Source: Euglena gracilis
Taxonomy: Eukaryota > Euglenida > Euglenophyceae > Euglenales
Reading direction: 5' to 3'
Length of the DNA stretch: 64,000 bases
Assembly (NCBI GenBank): GCA_039621445.1
Contig: CP154956.1
Location: forward strand, 67,092,452-67,156,451
This document shows positions 20,517 through 33,035 of the stretch, one piece after another. Position 1 is the first letter of the stretch. Every line of letters begins with the position of its first letter. The notes beneath the pieces were generated by a model that saw nothing but the letters and a program-made list of their open reading frames with translations, had not been told where the DNA came from and did no database searches. A program made the translations under genes and the position numbers.

Positions 20517-23500
20517 TCACTCATGATACTGCTCCTGGACGGCCGAGACGTTGCTCTTGCCGTCCTTGCCTTTGCCCTTGGACTTTCCTTTTCCTTGATC
20601 TCCTTTGGCTCCACCCTTCGCCTTGCCTTTTCCTTTGCCTTCATCTTGTCTTGGGGCATTCGATGTCCACTGCTCGCCTTGGTACCCACCACCTTTTCCT
20701 TTTCCTTCATTTCCTTGCCATGCACTCGATGACCACTGCTCGGCTTGGTATCCACCCTTTCCTTTTCCTTCTTCACTCGTCCATGGGCTCGATGACCACT
20801 GCTCCGGGTACCCACGTCCCCCTTGGCCTTGTCCCTTGCCTTGGGGCGTGGGCACCGGCGGCGTCGGTGGACGTGGTTGCTGCGCTTGCTTCTCCTTCTT
20901 CGGCGGCACGTTCGTCTTCTCCACCTCCTGGATGTACGGCTCCTCGGTGGTGTCGTCGACCTCCACGTCCCGCTGCCACCGTGGTACCGGCCGCTTCTCC
21001 GGGATCTCCTTCTCCTTCTCGGGGGCCATCTTCGCCTCCATTCGCAGCCATCTCACCATGAGGTTGTGGATGTCCTTCGCCGGTAGGTCGCACGAGTCGG
21101 CCGTCACCGTGACGATGCTGCCGCCCTCGAGCCGCTGGCGGTCGTACACGGCCTTCACCAGGGTGCGGTGCTCGTCGCCCACTGGCACCACCACGAAGCG
21201 GCGCCCCGCCTTCCGCACCGAGGCGGGGGCCACCGTGGTCTCTTGCTTGATCATCTCCTTCACCTCCTCCACCGTCGTGTCCATCGGCAGGCCCTCCAGC
21301 ACGATGGACCGGTGGTCCACCCGCTTGTCCTCCTCCTGCGCCACCTTCCGACGCCAGGGGTGGAGGGGCATGGCCTCCACGAGGAGCTTCCCCAGCTCCT
21401 CCTCCTCCATGCCCACCTGCCTCGCCATGGACGCCATCTGCGCGTAGTACTCCCTCCAGGACTTCTCGGTCAGCTTCCCGCTCGTCACCAGCTTCAGCTT
21501 CCTCATTCGCCGCCGCAGGACCTCCTTGTCCTCGCCGCCGTTCGCCAGGTCCACCTCCGCGAACAGCACGGCATACTCCACCTCTCCTTTGGTCTCGATC
21601 TCCTCGTCCAGCATCAGCACCGTGGCCTCGTCCAAAGCCGCGCGGAACATGGCGAGGCGCTGAGCTGACGTGATGGACGGCCACGCCTGCTCGAGTTCCC
21701 GAAGGAACAGGAGCCACCGCCTCCGCCACTGCGGCCAGTCCTCCGGATGCCCGGAGAACCGGCCCGGGTGGAGGCCGATGACGGAGTCCACCAGCGGCGC
21801 CGGGAGGAAGTGCAGGGCCGCTGGCTGGGCCTGCACCGGGGCGATGCGGACCTCTCGCACCGCGGACGCGCTGGCGACGGGGACGGCGGACGGCGTGGTC
21901 AGGCGGGCGATGGAGAGGGACGGCACCCCTCGCCCTCCCGCCGCGGCCTGCTTCCGGACCAGCCGGAGAGCTGGTCAGAGGGTGGACGACGGCTTCTCCT
22001 GCACCACGGACTCCTCCTGCATGGGCTTCTCCATCTGGACCGTTCTCACCTCTGGCACTGGTTGCTGCCGGGCCACTGGCACCGGCTGCTGCTCGGCCGG
22101 GGGTGGCGGAGCCTTGGCGGGCATTAACGGCACCGCCTTGGCTTGGGAGGATACGATCACCTTCGAGACGATCTGGTCCAGCCGCTGCACGGCTATCACC
22201 ACGGCTTGCGTCTGGACGTTCACCTTCTGCACTTCGGCCTCCACCACCCGGATCTTGTCACCGGGGCTGTCCGCGGCGAGCCGTTGCACGGCCACGGTCA
22301 GCCCTTGGGCTTGGGCTCCCACCTTCTGGATCTCCGTCTCCACCTTCTGGATCCTCCCCACGACCAGCGGCGGTAGCTCAGCGGCCTTTTGCTCCTTGGC
22401 CGCGGCTGCCTCCACCTTGGTGGTGAGGGAGGACACCTGCACCACCAGGAACTTGACCTGCTCCTTCAGCCATGCGTTCTCGGCCTGCTGATACTGCAGC
22501 TGCTCCACCAGGCGCGGCGTCACCTCCACCGCCTTGCCCTGCGCCACCGCAGTCGCCTCCACCTTGGCGGTGAAGGCGGCCATCTGCATCTCGACGGCGT
22601 TAAGCTTCCCCTGCAGCTGGACGTTCTCGGCCCGCTGCCGCTCCTTCTCTTGCAGCAGCTCCTGCACGGCGGCCTTGAGGTGCGCCACCTCCACCAGCTC
22701 GGTGAGTCCACTCGTCGGTACGCCGCTCTTCACCGCCATCACCGCGGCCGCGGCGTTGTCTTCCGCCTCTTTCACCTTCGCCCGGATCCTTCGCAGATCT
22801 TCGCTGAAGTCTCCGAGCGCATCGTGGGTGTACTTCTCCACTCTTGTCATCCGCTCCTCCGCCGTGGCCACCATGGGCATTAGCTTGTGGAGTTGTGATA
22901 TTCCTTGATGTAGTCTGACGATGTCGTCCTTCACCTTCACCACGTTCTCCATCAGGTCCACGTGGGCCCCTTCTTGGGCCGCCAACCTTTTCTTCAGCTC
23001 TTGCACCGCCACACCTTGCTCGTCCACCTTGTCCTTCACGGCGGCGGCCATTTGCACGGCCGCCCAGCTGTCCCACATCTCCTTCGCCTTGGAGCCGATG
23101 AAGTCGACGGTGTTGCAGAGGCGGTCCATCCGCGTCTGCAACGCATCGTATGCCGCCTCCCACTCGGGGGGACCCTGCATGACCTCGTCCGGCTTCTCCT
23201 CGGTGTCGTACATCTCGCTCTGGTCCCCGCCCGCCAGCCACTCCTCGTCGTCATCACGAGGTCCTTCTCCCCGGCGTTGTTGATCACTTTCACCTTCTCC
23301 TTCACCCTCATCATCTCCTTCGTCATCGGAGAGGCCCAGCCGCGGCACCTTGTGCGGCCGGACCGAGGATGGGGGGGTGCGGAAGTGCGGGTGCACGGCG
23401 GTGGTGCTCGGGTGTTCGCTGGGGGACCGGTAGGGAGGCGGCACTCCCACCGGCGCGGCGATGGCTTGGCTGGACGACGACGCCATCTGCGACGGCGAGG

Positions 23501-24209
23501 GCCCTGCCACCGGCACAGGTGGCAGAGCAGACTGCAGGGACGGATGCACAGATGGGATCAGGCCAGCCACAGGGACGGGGACCCCGTCTCGGCCCTCGGA
23601 CTCGCCGGGGCCCAGCTCGTGGGCGGGGTGATATGTGATGGCCCGCATGCCCTCATCAGGGCTCCTCGGTGGCCCGGGGCTGGGCACGGGCACCGGCAGG
23701 CCAGCGAAGGCCCGCTCACTCTGCAGCTCCGGGACGCCCCACAGGTGGGGCACCTCGGACGGGAACGGGAACGGGAAGGGCAGGGAAGGGATCAGCTGGG
23801 GGAAGGGTGGGGTCCCGGGGAAAAGCTGAGAGGGTGGAGCCCCGGGTGGTAGCCAGGGGGTCGGTTCCCAGCTCTGGGGCTGGGCTGATTTCGGGAACAG
23901 GAGGGGGACTTGGGATGAGTCTCGAGGGCTATCGACTAGGGACTCGGATTGGAGGGGGATGAGTGGGAGTTGGGGTGGGGCTGGGAGCGCGGGAAACGGG
24001 GATTGTGGGGATGGGAGTGGGGATGGGGCAGGGGATCGGGGGTATCTTTTCGGGGTGTTTTCTTGCGCTTCCCGAGGGCTATCGGAAAGACTTGCGGTGG
24101 GGGCTACCACTTCAGAGTCCGCCGCAAAGGTTGGCATCCTGTCTGTGTCCCGGTGGGCCGTAGCCTCTTCGTGTGTGGAAAACTCTGGGGAGGTGTGCAC
24201 ACTTTGCAT
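20517..24209 (-). pseudogene. Copy 2 gag, one internal stop
   Basis: Two abutting frames in the same phase: 24209-21975 (744 residues) and 21926-20517 (469 residues from its first Met), separated by a single TGA. Copy 1 has CGA there, so the parent gag was about 1,230 residues. Order: Pro/Ser-rich N-terminus, acidic low-complexity segment, long coiled coil (about residues 330-680, KVEATAVAQGKAVEV and similar heptads), Pro-rich hinge, then the capsid-like region (GRFSGHPEDWPQWRRRWLLF). There is no CCHC knuckle. The C-terminus instead has K/G-rich repeats with GYPEQWSSS, GYQAEQWSSS and GYQGEQWTSN, probably the RNA-binding part. It forms the particle shell. It ends about 60 bp before the methyltransferase frame starts. 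Confidence 0.88.
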
Positions 24210-24266
24210 TTCAAAAGGAAGGCACTTGAGAAAATTTTCTTCTATGGAAAACGTAGAACGAACAAG

Positions 24267-24278
24267 CCTCTGCTACCA
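24267..24278 (-). other. Primer binding site, initiator tRNA-Met type
   Basis: Reverse strand TGGTAGCAGAGG directly follows the 5' LTR. This is complementary to the 3' end CCUCUGCUACCA typical of eukaryotic initiator tRNA-Met. Conserved in copy 1 at 9468-9479. Confidence 0.85.
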
Positions 24279-24876
24279 GTTTTCCCCTCTTGCCGGTTCG
24301 GTGACCGTGCGCGGAATGGGCTCCCCGGCAGGCCGAGTGGGGGAAAACAGTCACCCGGCGCTCCGGTAAAAATAGGCACACGGGCCCCAAAAATTCCCTT
24401 TTTTTTGTGTCTTTCGGTCCCTGAATTCAGCCAGAACCTGGGTTCCGGCAGCCAAATAATTCAAAAATTGGGTGGGGGGAACGGTATTTTTGGCCAACTC
24501 CTTGGGGGTGCCTCTGAAGCAGTAGGGGGGGGGGGAGGAAAAGCCTGGATTTAATTTAAAAAAGGGTAGCGGGGGGGGGCGGAAGAACACCTTCACCTTG
24601 GTTCCCAGCGCCGCTTGCTCTTTCTTTTTCTGAATTTGAAGTTTTGTCTTTTGATTGACCTTCCGGATTGACTTTTGAACTCCTTGGACAATTGTTTCCT
24701 TGAATTCAGATTCAATTTTTGAAATTCCTTCCTTCAGCATGCACAATTCTTTGAATGAAACATTCGGAAGAGAGAACCTGGGGGGGAAAAGTACACAGGT
24801 AAAAAAAGTAGCGGAATGGGGCAGAAGGTTCGCTAATTCCAGTGCGCAGGCGCCAGGCCGCCTCCCGCCGCCCACA
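24278..24876 (-). repeat. Copy 2 5' LTR
   Basis: 599-bp partner of 12771-13370. Differences seen are one A in an A-run, CGAG/CGGG, G-run lengths and GATTGAA/GATTTAA. Starts TGTGGGCGGCGGG in minus orientation. Confidence 0.93.
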
Positions 24877-24880
24877 GTTG

Positions 24881-25121
24881 CGCTTACTCCTGGGCACCCC
24901 TTCACCGCCACCACAGCGGTGCGGGGAGTCTGGCCCCCGGTCGCCGCCGGCACAGCAGCGCCGGGTTTTGGGGTCTCCCTTCCCTGCGGTGGAATGTGTG
25001 TATTTTTCCGCCATGGACCATCCAAATTCTTGGCGTGGGAGGGGGGGGATGCTTGTCCACATGGGCCCCCCACTCCAAAACCCTGGGCGAAAACCCGTTC
25101 ATTCACACCCTGATTTTCCAA
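24881..25121 (-). pseudogene. gag-only element: N-terminal part of gag
   Basis: Open minus-strand frame starting MENQGVNERVFAQGF, ending at the copy 2 target site. Joining GTAAGCGCAAC (right flank) to AAGGACAGCC (left flank, 12766) keeps the frame open into SYGLRLSYGLGTSYGLG at 12.7 kb. Nothing upstream of 25143 matches an LTR, so the 5' end of this element is lost or cut by the R1 repeat. Confidence 0.7.
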
Positions 25122-25142
25122 CCGCGCAATTTTTTGCTCAAG

Positions 25143-25564
25143 AGTGTACGTCCCCTGACTCTATTCCCACTGCCTGTCGGCTTACTTACACCCTCCCGTG
25201 GGAACAGAACCAGGAGAGTAACAAAAAAGAAAGTCTTTCACTTAACTATTAGTTTTTATTGCCTTTGGGCTTATGCAGAGCACAAGGCAAACCAGGTGTG
25301 ATTTTGGAGCTTCAGTTCCAGTAGTGTTCTCCTATCGGAGTTCAAACCTTCAAATCTTTGATTTGCCCTTTTGGGCTGATGAAACACAAAGCAAAACAAT
25401 AATACCACCTGTGAAAAGAGAAGGCAGATCCGAGATAGGATAGGCTATTCCTAATTCTGCAATTTGTATTGCAGAACATGGAATAGTGCTTTCTGGCATG
25501 ACATTGTACATTTTGCAGTTTGCTGCTATGCACAGTGCCATGTTCATGCTGCCTGGTACACATC
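25143..25564 (-). mobile_element. R1: internally deleted copy of the endonuclease-bearing repeat
   Basis: 25143-25420 matches 33854-34131, and 25421-25564 matches 35172-35317, almost base for base. The 1.03-kb middle present in the second copy is missing. The joint sits at TGAAAAGAGA, which occurs at both ends of the missing segment in the longer copy, indicating a deletion between short direct repeats. Confidence 0.85.
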
Positions 25565-28500
25565 CCCCTCCCAGGGCTTTGCCCGATTTCCTTACTGGAC
25601 CAGGCCAGCAAGGACACAGGCAAGACCGTGAGATAGAGGAACATTCACCAGGAAAGCATATCTTGGGTCTGCTTCTCCATCACAAGATAAAAAAACCAGA
25701 AAGGGAAGGAAGAGAGGGGAACCCAACAACCCAAAACGCGCAAAAGAGGTTATCCGCTTATGCGGCTAACTACTTATTGCGGTAAAGGGGTGGAAGTGGA
25801 AGAGCCCGCTTGGAAAGTGGGGCTGGAAGGTTTTCTTTCCAGAAATCCCATCCTCCCAGGTTTGGGTGTGCCTATGGCACTTGGGGTGGTGTATTCCATG
25901 ATCGGAAAACGAATTCTCGGGTGGGTGTGGAAGGAGGGGGCACCTGGCCAGTCATACCTGACCAGGGAAGAAAGCCTATTTACAAAACCAACTGCCGGCG
26001 ACAGCGATTTTGCCCGGGGGGGGGAAAGGGGAGAGGAGTGGGGGGCTGGTCTAAAGACCTTACAAAGAATTTTTGCTGTCTGGCAGTCTTACGGGGGCCC
26101 TTAAGGCCGAAAAGTAACAAGTTGGGAACTATTATTACGGTGTGCGCGCTGTGCGCTGTGCGTCTTCTTAATGGCGGCCTATACCGCTGGGGAAGTCTTC
26201 ACAGTGCAGCGCGAACACGGTGTTGTCGATGGGGTATCCCCAGAGGCTTATACCTCAGAATAGCGGGCAGTAGCCCTAAAAACTGTAGATTTGGCAGTTG
26301 TGCCTTGGGTGTGCAGCCTGTAGGCTGAAGGGTTGGCATTAGCCAAAAATAATGGGGGGGGGTAGGCTTTATCACCCAGAAACATTGCCTTCCGGAATAT
26401 GCATGGCACAAAAATGCTACTGGGTGTATTCCCGAATCAAAAAAAATTCGGCATATTGCCAAAAAGATCATAATGAGGTGTACAACCGCAGAAAAAAATG
26501 CGGAATTGTGGCAGGCTGCTGCCAATTCATAGAACAACTGTGGTTGGTGTGGCTTATACCACTTTGAAAAACCGCAAATGAACTGTGAATGCACATAAAA
26601 TGGTGGAACATTGTTCCCGTGCGGTGAAATTCATCACAAAAAGCTGGATTTCACCATTTTTGAGCTATGGTTCTTATAAACCTTGCAGAATGACACCATT
26701 GGTGTTGCACATGATGACCAATGGGTCCTCCGAATTATATCGGTAAGGGGGTCCCACTGAATAAAGTGGGGGGGGGGGCAAGAATGCCGTTAGTGTGGTA
26801 AGCAGAAAAAAATACTGCAAATATGACAAAATCTCATCATTTGTGACTATGCCACTGAGAAATACTGACTTTTGTCAGGTTTTTGTGGAAATCCCTATCA
26901 GGATTTAGGGCAGAAATGCAGATTCTGCGTCGAGAATTGCATTTTTGTCACCAAAAGTGCAACTTTGTTGCATTTTAAGTCATTTAAGACTGCAAATTTG
27001 CCAAGTGCACATAGTGCTTGTTGAGAGTGTCCAATAACACTGCATGTTTGCTGTTGTATAGATTTTGGGATTTAGGTGTCTAATAACACCACATCACCCA
27101 AAAAGCTTTAAAATTGTGCAAAAATATCGCAAAAAGCAAAAATACGCTTGAAAATACAAGTAAAACATGTCTATGACATCTTGAGCAAAGGAAAAATTGC
27201 CATTATCAGCATATCCCTTTGCATTCCACTCTGGCATAGTGCCTCATGGTCACTCCCATTAGGGATATGAGTGCCAGAATGGGGAAAAATCACCAAAGAT
27301 TGCAAAAAATCAATGATTTAAATGAAAATTTGCACATAAGTGCTCCTAAAAATGATTCTAGTGAGTCGAAATGACTCCAAATTGTGGGCTATAGCCCTCT
27401 GAACTGTACCAGGCCTAATAGCCCATACAGAGGGGGCAATGGGCAGAATGCTGCCAAAGGTACTAAAAAATGGCCATTAGCCAATCTGGTAACCAATGGT
27501 AATTAGCCATCAGAAACGATGTAGGGTACAGTATAGAAGCCTTTCAGGCTGATTTGCCAGTCTGGTACACGATCGTACAAGATCTGGCTGAAATAATTGG
27601 GATTGGCCAAATTGGCTGGGCTTAATTCAAAATTTCACGTTCTCCTCAAATAAGAGTACCGTGTGGAGTTACAGCGATCTGATTGCACCGCCGGACGGCT
27701 CATCTAACGAGCTTTCGAATGAGGGGTAACATGGCCTATCGGCCAGCTACAGGCGCTGAGATACGTCTTTGATCTTTTGCCTGTGTGAGTGAGCTTTTGC
27801 TATAAGCTCCCATAATTTATTCTACAAAGACAACTTTTGGTTCCTATCTCATAGGCACTACTACATACAGTCAAAACCTCATGGCACGAGGTGCCAGAAA
27901 TTTTGAAGCTTTTGTGGTGGTTTTGAGGCTATGCCAAACTTACACTTATGCAAATCTGCATAAAACTAGCCTATTTGGCTTGTTTTGGCCAATTCAGCCA
28001 CTTTCAGCTACATAATATGGCTTTTTGTGCCATTTTTTGAGGTCCTATGGACTTTTCACTTTATAATATGGATTTGTGGACCTTTGGTCCTTTTGGTCCT
28101 TGCAATTTGTGCAAATTGGTCCTATGGACCCATGGACCACATGGGTAATGGCCCATAGGCCTTGCACATCATAGGGTGTATTGGTCACATAGACCTAAGG
28201 CTAAGTGGTCAAGTCCACAAAAATGCATGTTTGAATGAATTTTCTTCATTTTCTTTTTTGGGGGGGGGGCAACTATGTTGCACATAAAAGAAATGAAATT
28301 GTGAGCATTTTCCCATATCGGGATTGCATTTTGCCAAAGTATAAGCCATTTAGGCACAAAACTGCTATTTAAGCACAAGTTGGATAAGTTTTCGGGAAAA
28401 ATGCAGTATTTGCAATACATCCCAAAAACTTTATCACATGACTTGTGTTGCTCTATAGAGCTTTGGGAACACCAAAATATTTTTGGTGTGGGAGTGGATT

Positions 28501-28735
28501 GGGCAAAAAACCCTATTCACATAAAACTTCACTTCTTGTTTGCTGTCATCAAACAAAATCTGCAATTTGATCATGTGGTACAGAAACAAACATCCATGAA
28601 CAGAGTTGCGGATTTCCACACATATATCTTTGGGAATGATTCCCAAAAGAATATGGGTGGTTTGGGCGTATACCCATATGTCATAAATGCACGATAGTGC
28701 TCACACGACATTATGAGAAAGGGGGGGTTGCTAAG
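25565..28735. other. Long AT-rich region without a recognisable gene
   Basis: Several short open frames, none with a recognisable domain. A segment at 27660-27780 (GAGCTTTCGAATGAGGGG, then GAGATACG) is a diverged member of a repeat found again at 55.7-59.1 kb. No LTRs, tRNA or rRNA found. Confidence 0.5.
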
Positions 28736-28980
28736 GTAGGTGGCGCAATACGCGCGGGGTCTAGCGCGATACGCGCATGATATGGCGCGATACGCGCGCG
28801 GGGGTGGGGGGCAGTTGCCTCACTCCACAACATGTGCGTGGGGGGGGTAGGCTTGGAAGCGCGATATGCGCAGGATTCGCGCGACGCGCGGTGTGCGCAA
28901 TTAGCGCTTGGGGGGGAATGTGGGCTATGCGCATGCATTGATGTGCGCTATGCGCTTCGGGGGAATGTGCACATAGTGCT
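28736..28980. repeat. Cluster of GCGC-palindrome units
   Basis: At least six short units of the type GCGCGATACGCGC or TGCGCTATGCGC, separated by G-runs. The same word occurs singly at about 30290 and 31140. Confidence 0.65.
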
Positions 28981-29798
28981 GAATTTGTCTTGCACTTGAC
29001 AAAAATCGGTCAATGAATAGAGCTCTCCGTTGGAGATAGAGTGTGGGGGGATTAGTTTTGATGTATATATTCACCTTTGTGTTTGGTTGGTGATTGTGTG
29101 GAAAGTTCTCCCAGAGTGCACACCATGGGGGGGAGGTGCGGAGTAGTTGTCCTGGTCGCACATGTCGGTCTGCGGGGGTGAGTGTGTAAAAAAGTTTGAG
29201 CATGCGAATTTTGGAGCTGCTAGGGGTGTACAGGATTGTCTGAATCGACAAACCTGGTGGAAAACGAAAAGTTGAAAGCAGCTGGGCGACTACTCGACAC
29301 CGTTTAAACTTCAGGCCTTAGGGCTTTCGTCTTGGAACCCAGTGGAACGATCGGGGGTTAAGCTACTTGTTACCCCTACCGCATGTGGAACGTTTGTGGA
29401 TATGCGGTGGGTAGGGGGGGCACTTTCTCTTTACCCCTGGGTTGGAAACGGTGTTGGTGTTGTTGAAAACGGTGTTGCTGTCATCGAAAACGGTATGTAA
29501 AAGTGATGATTAGTGGAAGTTTGAGGGGGGGGGAATAATTTTGCGGTGTTGTGTGCATTCTTGGAGGGGGAATCCACTCAACCACATGGACATTCATGGG
29601 CTATCCCATGATGCACCACAACCGGAAACACAAAACGGTCTATATGTCAAAGGTTCGTGAAAATTTTGAGCGAGGACACCAGAAAATACTTGCACACTGA
29701 CCAGAAAGGATACTGGGCAGGGGATGACTAGGGTCGCGACTCCTGTCACCTCCTTTCTAGTAGCCTCTGTAGTCCGTGTCCTTGGATTTTTGGTACCT

Positions 29799-32700
29799 TC
29801 ACTCAAAAACCGAACCGGTGGCCATATCAGCCGTTGACTTTCTTGACGCATATACGTCTCTGACTATATGAGCGCTAAAGCGGGGATGATCCCTTTGGTT
29901 ACGTGGGGTATCATCCCCCTCCCTGCCCGAAGCCGGGTGATAATCCTCGATAGAGGTTGTTCGTTGACCTACCTTATGCCTTTTGGCTGAAGGATGATCT
30001 TTTGAACTGCGACTCATATCGCGATGACTCTGGCTTGGGTGGGGAGGGGTCGCATAGCGACATTTGGGTGAGGGGTGGTTGGTGGATGAGCACAGTGAAC
30101 ATGTGGATCGTGATCGATATTTTGATTTTTGCGAATGCGCATTTTGTGAAGAATGATAACTGCATGATGAGGCTGATCCTCTTGGACTTGTGTTGCGCTT
30201 TCGCGCTGCAGGATTTGGACAATGGCAAGATATATGACCCTTTTTGTTACACAAAAAGCACAATTTGTCCGAAAATCCTTCTGAAGAGCGCGAATTGCGC
30301 GATTTGGATTCCGCCATGGCGGTATGTGATAAGTGTGACACTTTTTTCACAGAACTGACTTGGATAGCAGGTATTCCTGTAGTGGTGTGGCTCGTATAAG
30401 CCGACTGAATTTGTCCCAGAAGCTGTGATAGCTTCAGTTGTTTGGAAACATAGTTCCATCGCTCATCGAGCGTCAAAATATGTCCTGCGAGTTCCTCGCG
30501 GTGAATTTCTTTGATGAGTTTGGGTATAAAGTGCAGTAATACTGCGTCAAATTGCTCTTTCATTTGGGTTTCACCTAACTCGTCTACTTCGGCTGCCAAT
30601 GCGAGCCATTTTGAGTACCATAGGTCTATCGACCTCCATTTTCGGTCATGGGGGGCATATTGCCGCCATTTTTTCTCCAGAGTGATTCTGGAAACTAAAC
30701 TGGAACATGATGAAGCATATTGCTCAACCAAATCCTGAAAAGAAATGCGCCCACGAATGACCAATTGTCTGGCGCGTTCCTTTTCATCTTTTGGTAGGCA
30801 ATCTATGAATTCCATTTTCATCACCTCCGGGTTTCCGTTATGGGTTGATCCTTTCAGATCCCAATAATATTCCCAGTCACGGGAAAAACTGTTTCCATGT
30901 TGTTGGGTCACCGTCCCATTGGGGCTTTACCTTTTTCGCGATAGCGATGATTCCTTTGATATCTTTCTGAGACTCCCATGGCCCTTCGGTGGTATTCAAG
31001 GAGGATGGGCCTGGGCGCAAAACCGCACCATGCGCGGGTACCTCGGTGGTTGCACCAAGTGTACTTTTGGGTGTATTTTGCGAATGCGCATTCAATATTC
31101 CACTTGGTGTACCATAGGTACCTTGCAAACTTGGTGAATCGCGAATGCGCGAATGGTGATGCTGATGCATCTGAGGATCAATACCATGTGCGGGAGTGCG
31201 GCTCATACCGCGACAAAGTTCATATTCCCAAATTTTTCGATTTCTTTGAGGGTTTCGCTTGGCTTTCTCTTGAAAACCAACCCCATCATCCAAAAAATGG
31301 TCCATTGGGACTGGTACCGCTGGGGGAGGGACCACTGCATGAGCAGAATCGTAATTTTGTGGCAATGTGCCAATAGGCTCCGCCACAGGTGCGCTATTGG
31401 CGCTTTTGGAGCTGGAATCTGCGGCAAGTGTGCCTACAACACCCGTATCGGGTTTTTGTTGTAATAAACGCAATTGTGCGTGTACTTGATCCAAATTTTC
31501 TGTAAAGTCACCAAAATTTTTCTCCAAATCATCGAGAATTTTCAGATGATCGGTGATTGCACCAATATCTTCCTGCAAACGCTTAATACGCCTGCGGTGT
31601 TTGGACATATCGTCCAGAAGAGGGATTTTGTCAGAAAAAGACCGTAAATCTTGCGAAATTTTTCCAAAACCACTTTCCAATTCCCGTAGTCGCACAGCTA
31701 GAGTGTGCACCGCTTCGGAAATAGGCTCCAGTTGTGGAGGTGGTTTGGAAGGAGGGGTATTTTGCGGATTCCGCACGTTTTCAGCCATTGGCTGTTCCAG
31801 AAACACCGAAACTTGCGCGGATAGCGCTGTAATGTCATTTTGTAGTTTTGTGACATCCTGCTTCACCGTTTTCTCGGTGTTCATGAGACTATCACAAAAT
31901 CCTTGCATAATTTCGTGATTTTCCGCGCGCATTTCAGCGCAAAACTGCTCCAAGTGTGGGGATGTGAGCGTGGGTATGGGTGTGGTCGACGGCAATGCGT
32001 CTGGGGTTGGTGATTGCACCTGAAGCAATTTTGTGCTTAATTCTTGCATGCATATCTGCAAATCCGCTATCGCGGTTTGAATTACGGTTACATCCTACAT
32101 CCGTAATTTTGCCATTTGTTTCCGCACAGCGGGCATGAAACTTAGCCATAGCGGCTTCAATTTCTACCATGTCACTTTGCCGCTGTTGTTGCAAATCCTC
32201 AAACCTACTCGCAATATTTGCGATTTGGGTGTGAAAACTTGCAACTTCAGCAGGAAATTCACCAGAATGACGAGATTTCTGCTCCAATCGAGAAAGTCTC
32301 TCCTCCAATTGTTGCACATAAGTGCTGGAGGCAAAACTTTCATGTGCTTGGGCAGAAACTTGTGCAAAATTCGCGGAATCACCGCTCAATTGGAGAATGC
32401 GCTGTTGCGATTTCTGGAAATCAGTAGCAAGGTTGGAAAATTGCTGCAGTGTGATAAATTGTCCGATAGGACTTGGACATGGGAGCACATGGGGGGGCGG
32501 GGAAAAATTTGGTATTTCTAACCCAACCTCAACAAAAAGTGGATGTGGCGCAACCGCCTCAGAATCAAATGTGCCTATCGGCATTGGTGCGATATCTCGC
32601 TGGAGGGTAAAACTGTCAGCCAATCGGCTTTCCACCAAAAGTGGTTGAGCCTGTTGGGCTATGGGCAGCTCGATAGAGCTGCTGGACACCGAAAAGAGTG

Positions 32701-33016
32701 GGGTAGCCCATTGGGCGGGGGGATGAGGCACCATTAGGTTTGCACCCCGTTGGGGTTGGGAATGCTCGATAGAGCTGGACAATTGGGTGGGGGGGTGCTC
32801 AATAAAGCTGTTAATTTGGGTGGGGGGATGCTCAATGGAGCTGGGGATTTGGGTGGGGGGATGCTCAATAGAGCTGGGGATTTGGGTGGGGGGATGCTCA
32901 ATAGAGCTGGGGATTTGTGTGGGGGGATGCTCAATAGAGCTGAGGACTTGTGTGGGGGGATGCTCAATAGAGCTGGGTGTATACCTTGATTGGAGCGTAT
33001 ACTCCTCTTGTGACAA
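29799..33016 (-). pseudogene. Broken gag gene of an AT-rich LTR element, CCHC knuckle
   Basis: Three overlapping minus frames make one gag-like protein: 33016-31934, 32061-30877 and 30911-29799. The N-terminus (about residues 10-85) has an 11-residue repeat (SSIEHPPTQIP), then glutamine-rich and coiled-coil segments. The middle frame has more coiled coil (KTVKQDVTKLQNDITALSAQ) and ends WDGDPTTWKQFF, the usual start of a retrotransposon gag core. The last frame continues RDWEYYWDLKGS and has a CCHC knuckle CFLCNKKGHISCHC. Shifts lie near 32060 and at an A5 run (30884-30888). No protease or RT is seen downstream and no LTRs were identified. The family is unlike the gypsy gag at 20-24 kb. Confidence 0.75.
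32755..32990. repeat. 33-bp tandem repeat, about seven units
   Basis: Unit GATTTGGGTGGGGGGATGC plus TCAATAGAGCTGGG. It encodes the SSIEHPPTQIP repeat of the gag-like protein on the minus strand. The central units are identical or differ at one base. Confidence 0.85.
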
Positions 33017-33035
33017 TTCATGTGAAGTGCTTCCA

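Larger units (their letters stand above)
12767..24880 (-). mobile_element. Ty3/gypsy-type LTR retrotransposon with cytosine methyltransferase (copy 2)
   Basis: A 12.1-kb element in minus orientation. Its LTRs (24278-24876 and 12771-13370) are about 600 bp and differ at only a handful of positions. GTTG at 12767-12770 and 24877-24880 is a 4-bp target duplication. The primer site TGGTAGCAGAGG matches the 3' end of eukaryotic initiator tRNA-Met. A polypurine tract (AGGAAGGGGAG, 13371-13381 reverse) abuts the 3' LTR. Order: gag, methyltransferase-protease, RT-RNase H, linker-integrase-chromodomain, Ala/Pro-rich tail. RT-RNase H before integrase plus a C-terminal chromodomain marks a Ty3/gypsy chromovirus-like element. 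Disabling lesions: a TGA in gag (21975-21977), a 1-bp loss near 18107, an indel near 16885 and a 2-bp loss near 16465. It interrupts another element's gag in frame. Confidence 0.93.

Noticed and set aside
25760-26328. Overlapping plus frames of 114 and 172 residues
   Set aside because: No domain, composition not protein-like, and no paralogue in the window.
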